Source: CAYNTG01 sp964400105 (GTDB taxonomy: Bacteria; UBP14; UBA6098). From it: a stretch of DNA of 60,559 nt. Where the stretch lies: contig CAYNTG010000003.1 of NCBI GenBank assembly GCA_964400105.1, positions 1 to 60,559 on the forward strand, read 5' to 3'. Below, piece after piece: positions 16,842 through 26,497 of the stretch. Below the pieces are notes generated by a model that did not search any database, was not told the origin of the DNA, and saw only the letters and a program-made list of their open reading frames with translations. Both the position numbers and the translations under genes were made by a program. Position 1 is the first letter of the stretch. Each line of letters opens with the position of its first letter.

Positions 16842-16920
16842 GGCTGGCGCGACCCGATAGGGCGCGAGCGTAGCGAGTGTGCGCGCGTGGCAAAGCCACG
16901 TAGCGCGCAGCGTGCCAGCC
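16842..16920. repeat. Long GC-rich palindromic (REP-like) element
   Basis: Outer arms GGCTGGC (16842-16848) and GCCAGCC (16914-16920) enclose a nested hairpin. The inner arms are GCGCGC-GTGGC (16881-16891) and GCCAC-GTA-GCGCGC (16895-16908) around AAA. No T-run follows, so this is not a standard terminator. It resembles bacterial REP/BIME-type intergenic palindromes. Confidence 0.6.
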
Positions 16921-17021
16921 AGTGGCGCAGCGAAAACCGCCCCAAGCTCATCATTGACTGAACGTAGGTAAATCTATATAATCCATATAATGATTGGTAC
17001 ATCGACATCGACGATGAAATA

Positions 17022-17050
17022 TTGAGATTGCTGAAAAATGAGCATATACT
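17022..17050 (+). promoter_or_regulatory. Candidate sigma70-type promoter of the LolA-like gene
   Basis: TTGAGA (17022-17027) and TATACT (17045-17050) are separated by exactly 17 bases, each matching 5 of 6 consensus positions. The start codon is about 100 bases downstream, with AAAGGAG before it. Confidence 0.55.
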
Positions 17051-17154
17051 TTACAAACTGATAAAATGATAAATTATCTCATCGAGCGAGGTGCGGCGCG
17101 TGGCCCATATTTTACCTGAACTTATCTTTTACATGCATTTTCAAAGGAGCAAAG

Positions 17155-17916
17155 ATGTATAGATTCGACTTATCGAAAACGATTTACATTCTCGCGGCAA
17201 TAGTGGTCTCGACCGCACTTTTTGCATCTGAACACGATGTCGAGGATATAATCGCAAAGCAGGACGAGCTATATCGCAGCGGAAACTCCTACTCCAAGAT
17301 GGAAATGCACATGGTAACGCCTCACTGGGAGCGCACACTCGAATTGGAGGTCTGGAGTAAGGGGATGGACATGACGTTCATTCTGATAAATTCGCCGAAG
17401 AAGGAGAAGGGCATGGCTACACTTCGCGTCGAAAACGAGATGTGGAACTATCTTCCGAAGACCGACAAGATTATGAAAATTCCGCCGTCGATGATGATGA
17501 GTTCGTGGATGGGGTCCGATTTCACAAACGACGATCTCGTCAAAGAATCGTCGTTGAAAGAAGATTATCGTTACAAAATAATTGATCCCGAAGAAGCCCG
17601 CGAGGACCTGATTTATGTGGAATTGATCCCGAAGGAGGAGACCGCCTCGGTATGGGGTCGAATCGTTATTTCCGTCCGCGAAAGCGACTATCTTCCGGTC
17701 GATGAAAGGTTTTTCGATGAAAAAGGCGAGCTTATGAGAATCATCGATTTTAAGGAGATTACGATGCTCGGCGGCCGTGAAATACCCACCGTTATGGAGT
17801 TGATTCCTTTGAATAAAGAGGGCAATAAAACGGTGATGAGATACTCCGAGGCAAAATTCGACATCGTTCTCGACGATGAAGTATTTACACTGAGAAATCT
17901 GCGTAAAAAGCGATAA
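17155..17916 (+). CDS. Outer membrane lipoprotein-sorting (LolA-like) protein
   Basis: A 253-residue exported protein. The signal peptide has KTIYILAAIVVSTALFA with cleavage after about residue 23. The mature part has the LolA-like half-barrel pattern seen in the 'outer membrane lipoprotein-sorting protein' family. These features include the early EDIIAKQDELYRSG helix, the WSKGMDMTFILINSPKKEKGM strand, and the MWNYLPKTDKIMKIPPSMMMSSWMGSDFTNDD segment that is nearly diagnostic of this family. It probably binds lipid or a lipoprotein in the periplasm. The next gene, an FtsX-type permease, begins 10 bases after its stop, a usual pairing for this family. The ATPase normally found with such pairs is absent. 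Confidence 0.85.
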   Translation: MYRFDLSKTIYILAAIVVSTALFASEHDVEDIIAKQDELYRSGNSYSKMEMHMVTPHWERTLELEVWSKGMDMTFILINSPKKEKGMATLRVENEMWNYLPKTDKIMKIPPSMMMSSWMGSDFTNDDLVKESSLKEDYRYKIIDPEEAREDLIYVELIPKEETASVWGRIVISVRESDYLPVDERFFDEKGELMRIIDFKEITMLGGREIPTVMELIPLNKEGNKTVMRYSEAKFDIVLDDEVFTLRNLRKKR

Positions 17917-17925
17917 AAACAAAAA

Positions 17926-19140
17926 ATGATAACGAAGCTGGCATTCAGAAATATCTTCCGCCAAAAAAGGCGAACCTTTTTCACCATAGCCGCGATGGTC
18001 GTCGGATTCGTCCTTTCCGCAGTATCCATCGGCTGGGCCGACGGTTCTTATAACCTCGTCATCGAGGTTTTCACGCGGGCTTATCTCGGCCACATTCAGG
18101 TTCACGCGGAGGATTATCTCGACCGGCCGTCGCTCTACAAAAATATCGAGGACTACCGCGCTGTCGGCGAGGCTATCTCGTCGGTCGAAGGCGTGGAATT
18201 GTGGACACCGAGGGTCCTCGCGTTCGGTCTCGGTTCGGTGGGTGAAAAGAGCACCGCGATTCAGGTTATCGGAATCGATCCACAGCTCGAAAATCGCGCG
18301 ACGATGTTCGAGCGAAAGGTGAAAAACGGGCGATGTATAGCTGAAAATGCCGCACACGAAATCGTTGTCGGAAAAGGGCTTGCAAAGACTCTCGGTGCCG
18401 GGATCGACGATGAGCTTGTCGTGGTCTCGCAGGCCGCCGACGGCTCGTTCGCAAACGATCTATATCGAATCGTCGGCATCGCCGAAACCGGCGACGAGAT
18501 GTCCGACCGATCGGGTGTCTATATGCATCTCGCCGATGCGATGGAGCTTTTTGTGCTTGAAGGCCGCGTCCACGAGATCGTCATCATGGTAGAGAATATC
18601 AAGCGGGTCGATAAGGTCGTCGAGCGTATCGATTTGCAACTCGCCGATTTGTCGCTCGAGGTTATACCGTGGAAAAAGGTCAACGAGGTTTTTTACAATT
18701 CGATGAAGGCCGACAAACAGGGAGGCGATATTCTTTATTTCACGATAATGATTATCGTTGCGATAGGAGTTTTGAACACCGTGCTCATGGCGGTTTTGGA
18801 ACGCACGCGCGAGTTCGGCGTCCTTAAAGCTCTCGGAACATCGCCGTCGGCAATATTTTCTATGATAGTTATCGAGGTTGCATTTATGGCGATAATCGGG
18901 ATCGCTATCGGCCAGATTATCGCTCTCGGCGTAAATTTTTACCTTTCGGTAAATGGAATCGCTCTTTCCTCCACTTTCGATATCGGCGGTGTCGCTATGG
19001 ATACGATGCGTAGCGAGATTAACCTGAAAAGCATCGTTGTTCCGACGCTTCTTGTCTTCTTTTCATCGCTCCTCGTAAGCATCTTCCCGGCGCTTCGAGC
19101 CGCCCGCACCGATCCGGCAAGGACGATGCGATTTCACTAA
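17926..19140 (+). CDS. ABC transporter permease, LolC/E/MacB-FtsX type
   Basis: A 404-residue membrane protein. One helix near the N-terminus (TFFTIAAMVVGFVLSAVSIGW) is followed by a periplasmic MacB-like core domain of about 220 residues. The FtsX domain with three helices is C-terminal (residues about 270-400) and contains ERTREFGVLKALG, the coupling helix typical of LolC/E-type permeases. The N-terminal LTFRNIFRQKRRT-like start is also characteristic. Together with the LolA-like protein it probably moves lipoproteins or lipids to the outer envelope. No ATPase gene (LolD-like) lies next to it, so the ATPase must come from elsewhere. Confidence 0.88.
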   Translation: MITKLAFRNIFRQKRRTFFTIAAMVVGFVLSAVSIGWADGSYNLVIEVFTRAYLGHIQVHAEDYLDRPSLYKNIEDYRAVGEAISSVEGVELWTPRVLAFGLGSVGEKSTAIQVIGIDPQLENRATMFERKVKNGRCIAENAAHEIVVGKGLAKTLGAGIDDELVVVSQAADGSFANDLYRIVGIAETGDEMSDRSGVYMHLADAMELFVLEGRVHEIVIMVENIKRVDKVVERIDLQLADLSLEVIPWKKVNEVFYNSMKADKQGGDILYFTIMIIVAIGVLNTVLMAVLERTREFGVLKALGTSPSAIFSMIVIEVAFMAIIGIAIGQIIALGVNFYLSVNGIALSSTFDIGGVAMDTMRSEINLKSIVVPTLLVFFSSLLVSIFPALRAARTDPARTMRFH

Positions 19141-19216
19141 TCGCTCTGTGCCCATTGCATTTCGCCTATATTTTTAGTTTTTCTTGCCAAACTGAATACA
19201 AAGATTTATAAATTAG

Positions 19217-19245
19217 TTGTATTTTTAAAGATAAGAAACTATTAT
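19217..19245 (+). promoter_or_regulatory. Candidate promoter of the small secreted protein gene
   Basis: TTGTAT (19217-19222) is followed after 17 bases by TATTAT (19240-19245), in an AT-rich stretch just before 19284. The -10 box matches 5 of 6 positions. Confidence 0.45.
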
Positions 19246-19283
19246 TAATATAATTAGTTAGTATTTCGTAAAGGAGGAACCAT

Positions 19284-20009
19284 ATGAGCAAAATTTCTTT
19301 TTTAATGCTGTCCTTGCTTTTGCTGATCACCGGTGTGTATGGGATAGGCGTCGATATAATCCGACACCCCGGCGGGCCGCCAACGGACATCGAGATCAGG
19401 GTTACCCACGACGGCGAACCGCCGAATCCGATCACGGATTTCCATTTTAGCGTTTCGATGCCTTGTCAGATTATCTCTGCGGAAGGTCCTCCTGGATGGA
19501 CGCTTCGCTATGCGTTGCCCAACAGTTTTGCGGAGATGGATGCCGATGCCAGCTCCGAAATTGTTGCCGGCGGAACCGGCACCTTTCATATCGTCATCGA
19601 TGGCCCCTGTGAAGACGCTATATATACATTTTACCTGACAAGCGGCGGAACAGTAATCCCCGGAACCGAGCGGGAGGGGCCGATCGGTGGATTGGGTATC
19701 GGAGAAACCGATATTCCCCGCAGTTTCGGACTCGATATTTCACCGAACCCGTTCAATTCGGCCGTGACGATTTCATTCTCCGGCGGCGTCGGCGCGACCA
19801 ATGGTCGCACCGGGCAGGTCGGAATAGAAATTTTCGATATAAGCGGACATATGGTGGCCGACCTGCCCGTTACAACCTGTGGTATCCCGCAGGTTGTGCC
19901 GACGCCGGTAGCGTGGACGCCAGAAAAATCCCTCGGTAGCGGAATATATCTCGTTCGCGCGTGGTTCGGAGGGGAGACGTCGACGAAAAGAGTGGTGTAT
20001 TTGAGATGA
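19284..20009 (+). CDS. Secreted protein with C-terminal sorting domain
   Basis: A 241-residue protein with a signal peptide (SFLMLSLLLLITGVYG). The middle part is beta-rich and unassigned. The last ~85 residues form a recognisable sorting-type domain: FGLDISPNPFNSAVTISFSG, then IEIFDISGHMVADLP, then SGIYLVRAW and a terminal VVYLR. The same tail ends the proteins at 20379 and 22754. In Bacteroidetes-like organisms such tails direct export through the outer membrane; that use here is inferred. A strong AAAGGAGG site precedes the ATG. Confidence 0.85.
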   Translation: MSKISFLMLSLLLLITGVYGIGVDIIRHPGGPPTDIEIRVTHDGEPPNPITDFHFSVSMPCQIISAEGPPGWTLRYALPNSFAEMDADASSEIVAGGTGTFHIVIDGPCEDAIYTFYLTSGGTVIPGTEREGPIGGLGIGETDIPRSFGLDISPNPFNSAVTISFSGGVGATNGRTGQVGIEIFDISGHMVADLPVTTCGIPQVVPTPVAWTPEKSLGSGIYLVRAWFGGETSTKRVVYLR

Positions 20010-20378
20010 ATCGTAGTCAACCGAAGCGAATCCGCCGAAGGCGGTTGAGCAAGTCATCCGTCGGCATTGCCGACCGAAGCGGGTCGTTTTCCTGAAATAA
20101 ATCGCGGAAATTTCCGTAGGGTTCGTGGACAGACAAGAATGTCTGTCCTACCAATGCCGTTGTGGCGACCGGTCGCCCGCCGATAATGGGACGGGTTAAG
20201 CCATACGGATTTCATTCCATTCAACACGCTTGACCCCTACAACCCTAAAACAAATGGCATTTAACAACCTCTCGGATTCGCCGTTTTAAGGGGGGAGAGG
20301 AAATGTCTCCCTTAACAAGGCCGGAAGGTCCGGTGCCGGAGATGTCGCGGAGCGACAGAGGGTTTATTTACGGCGTAT
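20010..20378. other. Intergenic between convergent genes, hairpins only
   Basis: There is no gene. Visible structures are CCGCC/GGCGG (20032-20044), the large palindrome at 20116-20151, and TGTCGC/GCGACA (20343-20357) just after the stop of the minus-strand gene. None has a clear T-run, so transcription ends are not obvious. Confidence 0.5.
20116..20151. repeat. Palindrome with GACAGACA/TGTCTGTC arms
   Basis: GACAGACA (20128-20135) and TGTCTGTC (20140-20147) are perfect 8-base arms around AGAA. They are flanked by GTAGG (20116-20120) and CCTAC (20147-20151). It is non-coding, between two convergent genes, with no T-run. It probably belongs to a dispersed palindrome family. Confidence 0.55.
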
Positions 20379-22559
20379 CTATCGAATGAGGACTATCCTT
20401 CGCGTGATCGTTCGAGAATCCCGTTTAGACCGGACGAAATACACGCCCGACGGTAAAGCCGATTCGGCGTCCGAAACACCGTTCCAGACGATAACCGAAG
20501 CTCCGGATGGATTGAGACGCGACGACAGATCGCATACTCGATGTCCGGTTATATCGAATATTCGAAGCTCCTTAGCGAGGGTCGCATCGATAGAGACCAT
20601 TGCGTTGAATGGGTTTGGATAGATCGAAAGATCGAACACCAGCGGCTTATCGCCCTCGGAAATCGCCGTGTAATTCGTCTCGAAGATAAAGCAGAATGTA
20701 TCCGCGACGTTGACCGGACAGAAATCCGGATCCGTGCGATCGGATACTCGAAGAAGACAAACCTCGATCTCCGCCGAGTCCGGCCAGGGCGATGCCGGCG
20801 TAAATAACAATAACGTATCGATAAACGACAGCTCCGGTGACGAAACGCCATAGACCGTTCTTACGCCGTCGATCCCCACGCGGAACAGAATGCTCGATGT
20901 ATCAACCCCTGCCGGCCAATCGTGGATCGGAAGAAATATCCCGGCCAGCGAATCGTCGATAAGCGAACCATCCGGTGGATAGGGCGAACCGATCTCCGGC
21001 GGAAGATAATCGACCCAGAATGAATTCACCATTGGGATCGAATCCGGGATACATCCATCGGAATCCGAAACGGCGACGACGCCGTAATGAATCCTATTGC
21101 CGTGATAGATAAAAAAGAATGGTATCCGAAGCGTCGCCGTGTCATTATCAAATGAAATCATCGAGTCGTTTATATATTTTAGGTAAGGCCCAATCTGGAA
21201 AATCAGACTTGCCGGATCGATCCCGCCGTCGTCTTCGATCAGGTATTTCAGATTAAGATCGATAGCCGAACACGAAATGGCGTGATCCGGTGGATCGATG
21301 GCCTCGACATAGGGCGAAACACCTCTCGGATCGGGGATAATTACCGATGTCGTTTCCTCGAAATCCTCGAAACCTGCCGTTGACGATGTTACACGGGCAA
21401 TGATATTTGCGTGAGTCGGCCCGAATGTAAAATACGTCGAATCTGCCTCGATGAGCCAGTTGACCATGAAGGTCGAATCCGGCGATAGAGATTCATCGAA
21501 GACCATGCACGTGTCGTCGAGGAGGTGCCACGGATCGATCGCCAGATCGAACCCATCGTCGAGCGAGATGCACACCTTCAGTGAATCTATTCCCGGAGAA
21601 AGCGATATATTATGTATCAGGATTGCGACCTCGAACGGATTTTGTGCCCAGCTGTCGCACGCCGAACCGACGCTGTTTGGTATCAAAGGCATTACGATAT
21701 AATCCGTGCCCGCCTCCGGCGCTTCGCCGAAACCATAGATCGTGCTTATCTCTTCGGATTTGTTTGGGCTTATCTGCCGCTCTTCCCATAACATCGTCAC
21801 GCCCGAATCGTAGTATGGACGGTCGATAACAGTGATATCGGGATCCCAGCATGACAAGTATAAAGATGATTGATGTCCAAAGGCGAAAACCGAGGGTTTG
21901 ACCGCGAGTCCCCTTAACAGCCCCCTCGCGACGACCTGGTCGGTTCCCGCACCCGGTCCGATCTCGAAGGCCTGCCAGAAATACGGCACGGCATCGCCCG
22001 AAAGTATATTTCCGTTAGCCGTATAAACACCGCCCATCGCCATCGGTGCGGCATCGTTCGACCCGACCAAAACGTCGATATTCTGCAGGAATGCAACCAG
22101 ATGTGGCGAATCGTCGAGATTGAGAAACATATATGAAATCTCGACCGACGGCATATCGTCAACCGTAACAGCTTTAAGGCGTTGCGTAAGGGCTATCGTG
22201 CCGCCGGACGTGCCAATCGGGATGTTCCACTGGGTGGCAAATCCATCGTAAAAGGTGGTTATCGGGCCGCGATACGGCCTTATCAAAGTCCCGCCGCATA
22301 TAAAAGTAAATGCTTCGTCGTTCGAGTAGAGCGAGCTGTCGATCATGACGATAAAATGGCTTGCCTTGCGGCTCCATGCGTGCCCGAAATCGAACATCAG
22401 CTTTCTTCCGCTGGCTCCCACGGTGTCGCCGATTCCGAAGAAACCGTCGAGCGTGTCGAGTTCGATAACGATGCCGCCGGGCGCCGTCAATATATACTGC
22501 CCGAACGCAATGGAAACGACCAGTAAAACCAGGATCGCCTTTTTCATAATATCTTCCAT
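20379..22559 (-). CDS. Large cell-surface protein with C-terminal sorting domain
   Basis: A protein of about 726 residues. The start is either the ATG at 22559 (GAGG 6 bases before) or the one at 22547 (MKKAILVLLV); both leave the same signal peptide, ILVLLVVSIAFG. The body is beta-rich with repeated Ig-like segments; PPDHAISCSAIDLNLKY and PPDGSLIDDSLAGIFLP mark two similar Ig-like modules. The end is a sorting tail: FDLSIYPNPFNAMVSID, ELRIFDITGHRVCDL, LPSGVYFVRSK and a terminal IVLIR. No enzyme motif is seen. It lies downstream of the subtilase gene but has its own promoter. Confidence 0.82.
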   Translation of the reverse strand: MEDIMKKAILVLLVVSIAFGQYILTAPGGIVIELDTLDGFFGIGDTVGASGRKLMFDFGHAWSRKASHFIVMIDSSLYSNDEAFTFICGGTLIRPYRGPITTFYDGFATQWNIPIGTSGGTIALTQRLKAVTVDDMPSVEISYMFLNLDDSPHLVAFLQNIDVLVGSNDAAPMAMGGVYTANGNILSGDAVPYFWQAFEIGPGAGTDQVVARGLLRGLAVKPSVFAFGHQSSLYLSCWDPDITVIDRPYYDSGVTMLWEERQISPNKSEEISTIYGFGEAPEAGTDYIVMPLIPNSVGSACDSWAQNPFEVAILIHNISLSPGIDSLKVCISLDDGFDLAIDPWHLLDDTCMVFDESLSPDSTFMVNWLIEADSTYFTFGPTHANIIARVTSSTAGFEDFEETTSVIIPDPRGVSPYVEAIDPPDHAISCSAIDLNLKYLIEDDGGIDPASLIFQIGPYLKYINDSMISFDNDTATLRIPFFFIYHGNRIHYGVVAVSDSDGCIPDSIPMVNSFWVDYLPPEIGSPYPPDGSLIDDSLAGIFLPIHDWPAGVDTSSILFRVGIDGVRTVYGVSSPELSFIDTLLLFTPASPWPDSAEIEVCLLRVSDRTDPDFCPVNVADTFCFIFETNYTAISEGDKPLVFDLSIYPNPFNAMVSIDATLAKELRIFDITGHRVCDLSSRLNPSGASVIVWNGVSDAESALPSGVYFVRSKRDSRTITRRIVLIR

Positions 22560-22595
22560 GATAAACCTCGGAATATTTATATGATTATCTATTGT

Positions 22596-22624
22596 ATTAT
22601 ACGCCTGCTTTTTTGCGAAAGCAA
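22596..22624 (-). promoter_or_regulatory. Sigma70-type promoter of the 20379-22559 gene
   Basis: On the minus strand TTGCTT (22619-22624), exactly 17 bases and a perfect TATAAT (22596-22601) lie about 35 bases before the start codon. Confidence 0.55.
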
Positions 22625-22753
22625 GGATTACGGGGCGATGAATTGTCAACCGGAGGTAGATGCTGTCGCAATGTATCTATACGGACAATCATGCGTTTTT
22701 TAAATCTATGGGTTTAACATGGCATGTCATTGAAATGTAAAATTCGATCGACT

Positions 22754-25700
22754 TCAACGAAGGTAGATCGCTTTAAAAACCTCGGCGAAGTGTTCGATGC
22801 GAATCAGATAAATCCCCGACGGAAGCATTTCTCCGCGAAATCCATTGCCGTTCCATGCAATCGTCGATTGGCCCGGTTCGACATCGCTTTTCCAAACCAA
22901 TCTTCCAGAGATGTCGAATATCTGAAGGGCGGAGATTCTGGATGCCGGGTTTGCGACGGATATAAGACACGAACCATTGAACGGATTGGGTTCGACCGAT
23001 AACGAAGGTGCAAGTGGAATGTGTTTTTCGCGAACGGACATCGACGGTGTGAATGAAATCGACGAGATGCGCCAGTAAGCAGAATCGGCGGAGATGGCGG
23101 CGGTCGGTGTTAGGGTGAAAACTGTCGGCGAAATCGACGGCGCGATTATCGCCGTGGCGGCGCTTCCGGAACCCGTTATCCCCGATAAACCGGGAAAAAA
23201 AGGATTCCCCGGCGAAACGGTATCCGGAAAAGCGGCTATCGAATCCGCTGTCTCGCCGTCGAGCAGAAGCACACCGGCCGCATCGCCGGAAAAATCGTAT
23301 CGCCCGTCGATCTCGATAACAGTCGTGCCGGGACATTCCCATAATGGGATCGGAAGCTGCGCGAGTGTCGAACCGATTCCGGCAAAGACCCATCCGGTAT
23401 CGAGCGCCCATCGCCAGCCGCTGCTATCGAGCGGCTCGACCGGTCCGGGAGATGAAGCGAAATCCAGCGTAATCGATGTTGAAAAATCTATTGTCCCGGA
23501 ATCGACAGCGACGTTGCCGAATGTATCGACGACTCGAATCCGCCAATCGACATCATCGAACGATATTATCGGCGATGCGAACGCGAGGGTATCGCTCGAA
23601 ATGCTCGGCGGCGCGAGTGTATCCTCGACCGGCCCATGAGAAAAATACATCTCAGCCGAGAATGGCGATTCATCATTGACGATGAAGCGAAATCTCGCCG
23701 AATCGATACCCGCCAATCGCGACGGCCAATACGCCCATCGCCGGATGGTCGGCGGCAAACTATCGACCGGCGCAATCTCGACAAAGACCGATAGAACCGA
23801 ATCCGGTGCTCCCTCCGGAAATAATGCGCGTCGTCCCGCTATGTCCTTCGCCGATAACCAGATAAACAATGTGTCGTCGATATATGGTCCGGGGATTTCG
23901 CCGTGGAAATACCCATCGTCAAAATCGAGATCGATACAACCGTCGGCAGCGCCGAAAAAGCGCGCGATTATCGAATCGACCGGAGCGGAAACCTCGTAAA
24001 GCGTCCCGGATACCGCAACGACTCCCTCATCGAAAACAGCGTTCGCCCACCGAAAAATCGGCGCACGAAATGTCGCGGGAAGAAGCGCAACATCGTCGAT
24101 GAACCATCCGCGAAACACCGTGTTGTTATCCGAGCCAATGTGAAGTGCAATCTCGACCGTGTCGCCGATAAATTCATCGAGCGGAAAACGCACCTCACGC
24201 CAAAACATGCCGCCGAACTCCCCGGAAAAACCCGGTTCGCCGCCGGTGAACTCGTTGAAATCGTCGAGAGATATCGGGTATCCGTCCTCCGGTTCGACGA
24301 TTTCCCATACCGAGCCATCGATGGAGGCCTTCATGTTGCCTCCATCCCAACACCCGCTGGATGTCGCTTCCAGCTCGAACCAATGATGCACGACCGCTAT
24401 CGGAGACTCCGCCTCGCCGGTAAGGTCGATTTCGCCGAGCCGAAGCCAGCTATCGGTCGAGTTCGAGTAGCTCGTGTCGAGGCGCGTCGCCCAAAGCTTC
24501 CGCCCGCTGCGCGCCGTCGGGCCGTCCGAAGGCTCTCCCCACTCCCAATCGTCGTCGCCGGATTCGCTCGTCCCCCAATGCGAGAGCATCGAATCCACCT
24601 CGAAATCCATGGCTTTATGAAGATAAAGTCGGTGCAGGTTTGTGTCGGGGTAAACGACATTTATGCTATCGAGATCGGAGATGAATCCCGGTTTCGTCGC
24701 TCGAACGACCGTCGGATCGGACTCGGCAACGATCGTCGTGAGCATCCCGAACATGTCTGTGAACAAGGTTTCCGAAGGCCAGTCTTCGAAAACGATCCAC
24801 GCGCTGTCGATCTGGTCGCCGGTTGCGAAATCTCGCACCGTGAATTTCATCGAAATCGGAACACCGGGCGAAAGTGGCAGATCGATGAATGTTGTATCGC
24901 CCGCAGCAACGATTACGAGCGCCGAATTTGGATCGAATCCGAACTTGTCGGCCTCGATTGAGTAACTCCCCGCCGGAATGGAGATCAGATAATTCCCTGT
25001 CGAGTCGGACAGGACGTTTGCGCCGGAGGGTTCGCAGGAAATCACGGCGTCCGGTTCGGTTCTTCCGGCGATATATCCGATTTCATCGAAAAGACCGAAA
25101 ACCGCATTGAGATCGAGAAGACCTGAACCGAAAAGGCTGTCCTTGCCGACCGGGCCGAGGTCGATAGCGGAGCTTTCGAGAATTGTCTTAACGGAGTCGT
25201 GTGTTATATCGGGCGCGAATTGGACGAGTAGCGCCGCCGCCCCCGAAACATGCGGACATGCCATGCTCGTGCCGTCCCAATATGCCAATCCCCCTCCGAG
25301 CGTCGAGCTTGGCACCGAGTCCCCCGGTGCAACGATATCCGGCTTTATAAGGCCGGGGGGATATGGATAATCGCCGTAGCCATCGACGGCACTCCACGAT
25401 ACAGGGCCGACCGAACTGAAGCTCGCGAGTTCGTTCGTTATCGTCGAAGCTCCGACTGTCAGCGCACGGGGAACATCCCCCGGCGTGCGAAGGTTATCGG
25501 GAGCTCCGTATGTTCCGCCTTCGTTCCCGCCAGCTATCGACATCACAACCCCCGCCGCACATGCCGCATCGACCGCCGCGCGCCATGTTGCCCTATCGGT
25601 ATCCGGCCCGTATCGCCAGCCGATAGATAGATTCATCACACGCGCACCGGCCTCGATTGCATACTGGATCGCCTCCCAGACATCCGCTTCCTCGCCCATC

Positions 25701-26494
25701 CCGGAGTCGTTTAGCACCTTGAGCGGCAGAACCTCGCATCCCGGCGCGACACCGGTCGCCATGCCCATGATCCCCCTTCCCGCGATTGTCCCGGCGACGT
25801 GCGTTCCATGCCCATGTTCATCGTGTGGCCAGGGGTCGTCCTCCGGCCAATCGTATCCACGCCAGTCGTCGATATATCCGTTGCCGTCGTCGTCTATTCC
25901 GTTGAATGGAATCTCACCGCCAGGATTCCGCCATAATGCGCCATCGAGATTGATGTTGCCGAAATCCACGCCGCTGTCGAGGAGCGCCACCAAAACGCCC
26001 GAGCCGTCGAGTCCGTAATCCAGCCATATCGAGGGCGCTCCGATGCGCTCGACACTCCACGAAATACTGTCGCCGGGAATCTCCACCGACGGCCTCTCGC
26101 GCGGATCGAAAAGAAGCGCCTCTTTTGGAATACTCGCTCTTATGTATCCATCCATTCCAGTTTTATCGATCTGTGCGATAACATGCTCATCGGCATCGAA
26201 GCGGATAATATTGCAGATCCACAGCGGACGGATATTTTCGACGGAACCATCTTCGGCTAGCCGGTTTAAAAGCCGCAGCGGTTCGGATTGAGCGCTCGCG
26301 GAATAAGCCTCGAGGCGCGTGATAACCGCAGCTTTTCGTTCATCGAATGGTAAATCGCTGGACTCATCGAAAGCGGTTTCATCGATGGGCTGGAGTGCCC
26401 AGTAATACGGCCTTATCGATGAGGTCGCTGTGAAAATGCAAAAAAGGAGCGCGGTAGCGCTCCAGATTAAACCCTTTATAGATCGACATTCCAT
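22754..26494 (-). CDS. Secreted subtilisin-like serine protease (S8) with sorting tail
   Basis: A 1246-residue protease. The signal is near residues 8-27. The S8 catalytic domain carries Asp173 in VALLDSGVDFG, His229 in HGHGTHVAGT and the Ser in DGTSMACPHVSG (about residue 415). It has an insert rich in Asp and Gly (DDDGNGYIDDW) that is typical of calcium-binding subtilases. A carboxypeptidase-regulatory-like beta domain follows (about 480-570), then MAM/Ig-like beta modules. The C-terminal sorting tail reads SVEPNPFNGSCLIS, ALQIFDISGRLVW, LPSGIYLIRIEH and a terminal IYLR. The N-terminal ~140 residues are probably the propeptide. It starts 3 bases after the TPR lipoprotein gene, in the same operon. 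Confidence 0.92.
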   Translation of the reverse strand: MECRSIKGLIWSATALLFCIFTATSSIRPYYWALQPIDETAFDESSDLPFDERKAAVITRLEAYSASAQSEPLRLLNRLAEDGSVENIRPLWICNIIRFDADEHVIAQIDKTGMDGYIRASIPKEALLFDPRERPSVEIPGDSISWSVERIGAPSIWLDYGLDGSGVLVALLDSGVDFGNINLDGALWRNPGGEIPFNGIDDDGNGYIDDWRGYDWPEDDPWPHDEHGHGTHVAGTIAGRGIMGMATGVAPGCEVLPLKVLNDSGMGEEADVWEAIQYAIEAGARVMNLSIGWRYGPDTDRATWRAAVDAACAAGVVMSIAGGNEGGTYGAPDNLRTPGDVPRALTVGASTITNELASFSSVGPVSWSAVDGYGDYPYPPGLIKPDIVAPGDSVPSSTLGGGLAYWDGTSMACPHVSGAAALLVQFAPDITHDSVKTILESSAIDLGPVGKDSLFGSGLLDLNAVFGLFDEIGYIAGRTEPDAVISCEPSGANVLSDSTGNYLISIPAGSYSIEADKFGFDPNSALVIVAAGDTTFIDLPLSPGVPISMKFTVRDFATGDQIDSAWIVFEDWPSETLFTDMFGMLTTIVAESDPTVVRATKPGFISDLDSINVVYPDTNLHRLYLHKAMDFEVDSMLSHWGTSESGDDDWEWGEPSDGPTARSGRKLWATRLDTSYSNSTDSWLRLGEIDLTGEAESPIAVVHHWFELEATSSGCWDGGNMKASIDGSVWEIVEPEDGYPISLDDFNEFTGGEPGFSGEFGGMFWREVRFPLDEFIGDTVEIALHIGSDNNTVFRGWFIDDVALLPATFRAPIFRWANAVFDEGVVAVSGTLYEVSAPVDSIIARFFGAADGCIDLDFDDGYFHGEIPGPYIDDTLFIWLSAKDIAGRRALFPEGAPDSVLSVFVEIAPVDSLPPTIRRWAYWPSRLAGIDSARFRFIVNDESPFSAEMYFSHGPVEDTLAPPSISSDTLAFASPIISFDDVDWRIRVVDTFGNVAVDSGTIDFSTSITLDFASSPGPVEPLDSSGWRWALDTGWVFAGIGSTLAQLPIPLWECPGTTVIEIDGRYDFSGDAAGVLLLDGETADSIAAFPDTVSPGNPFFPGLSGITGSGSAATAIIAPSISPTVFTLTPTAAISADSAYWRISSISFTPSMSVREKHIPLAPSLSVEPNPFNGSCLISVANPASRISALQIFDISGRLVWKSDVEPGQSTIAWNGNGFRGEMLPSGIYLIRIEHFAEVFKAIYLR

Positions 26495-26497
26495 CTT

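Larger units (their letters stand above)
16773..17154. other. Intergenic with large palindrome and promoter, no gene
   Basis: Apart from the palindrome at 16842-16920, the promoter at 17022-17050 and the AAAGGAG ribosome site before 17155, I see nothing. No plausible short gene was found in the six frames. Confidence 0.5.
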
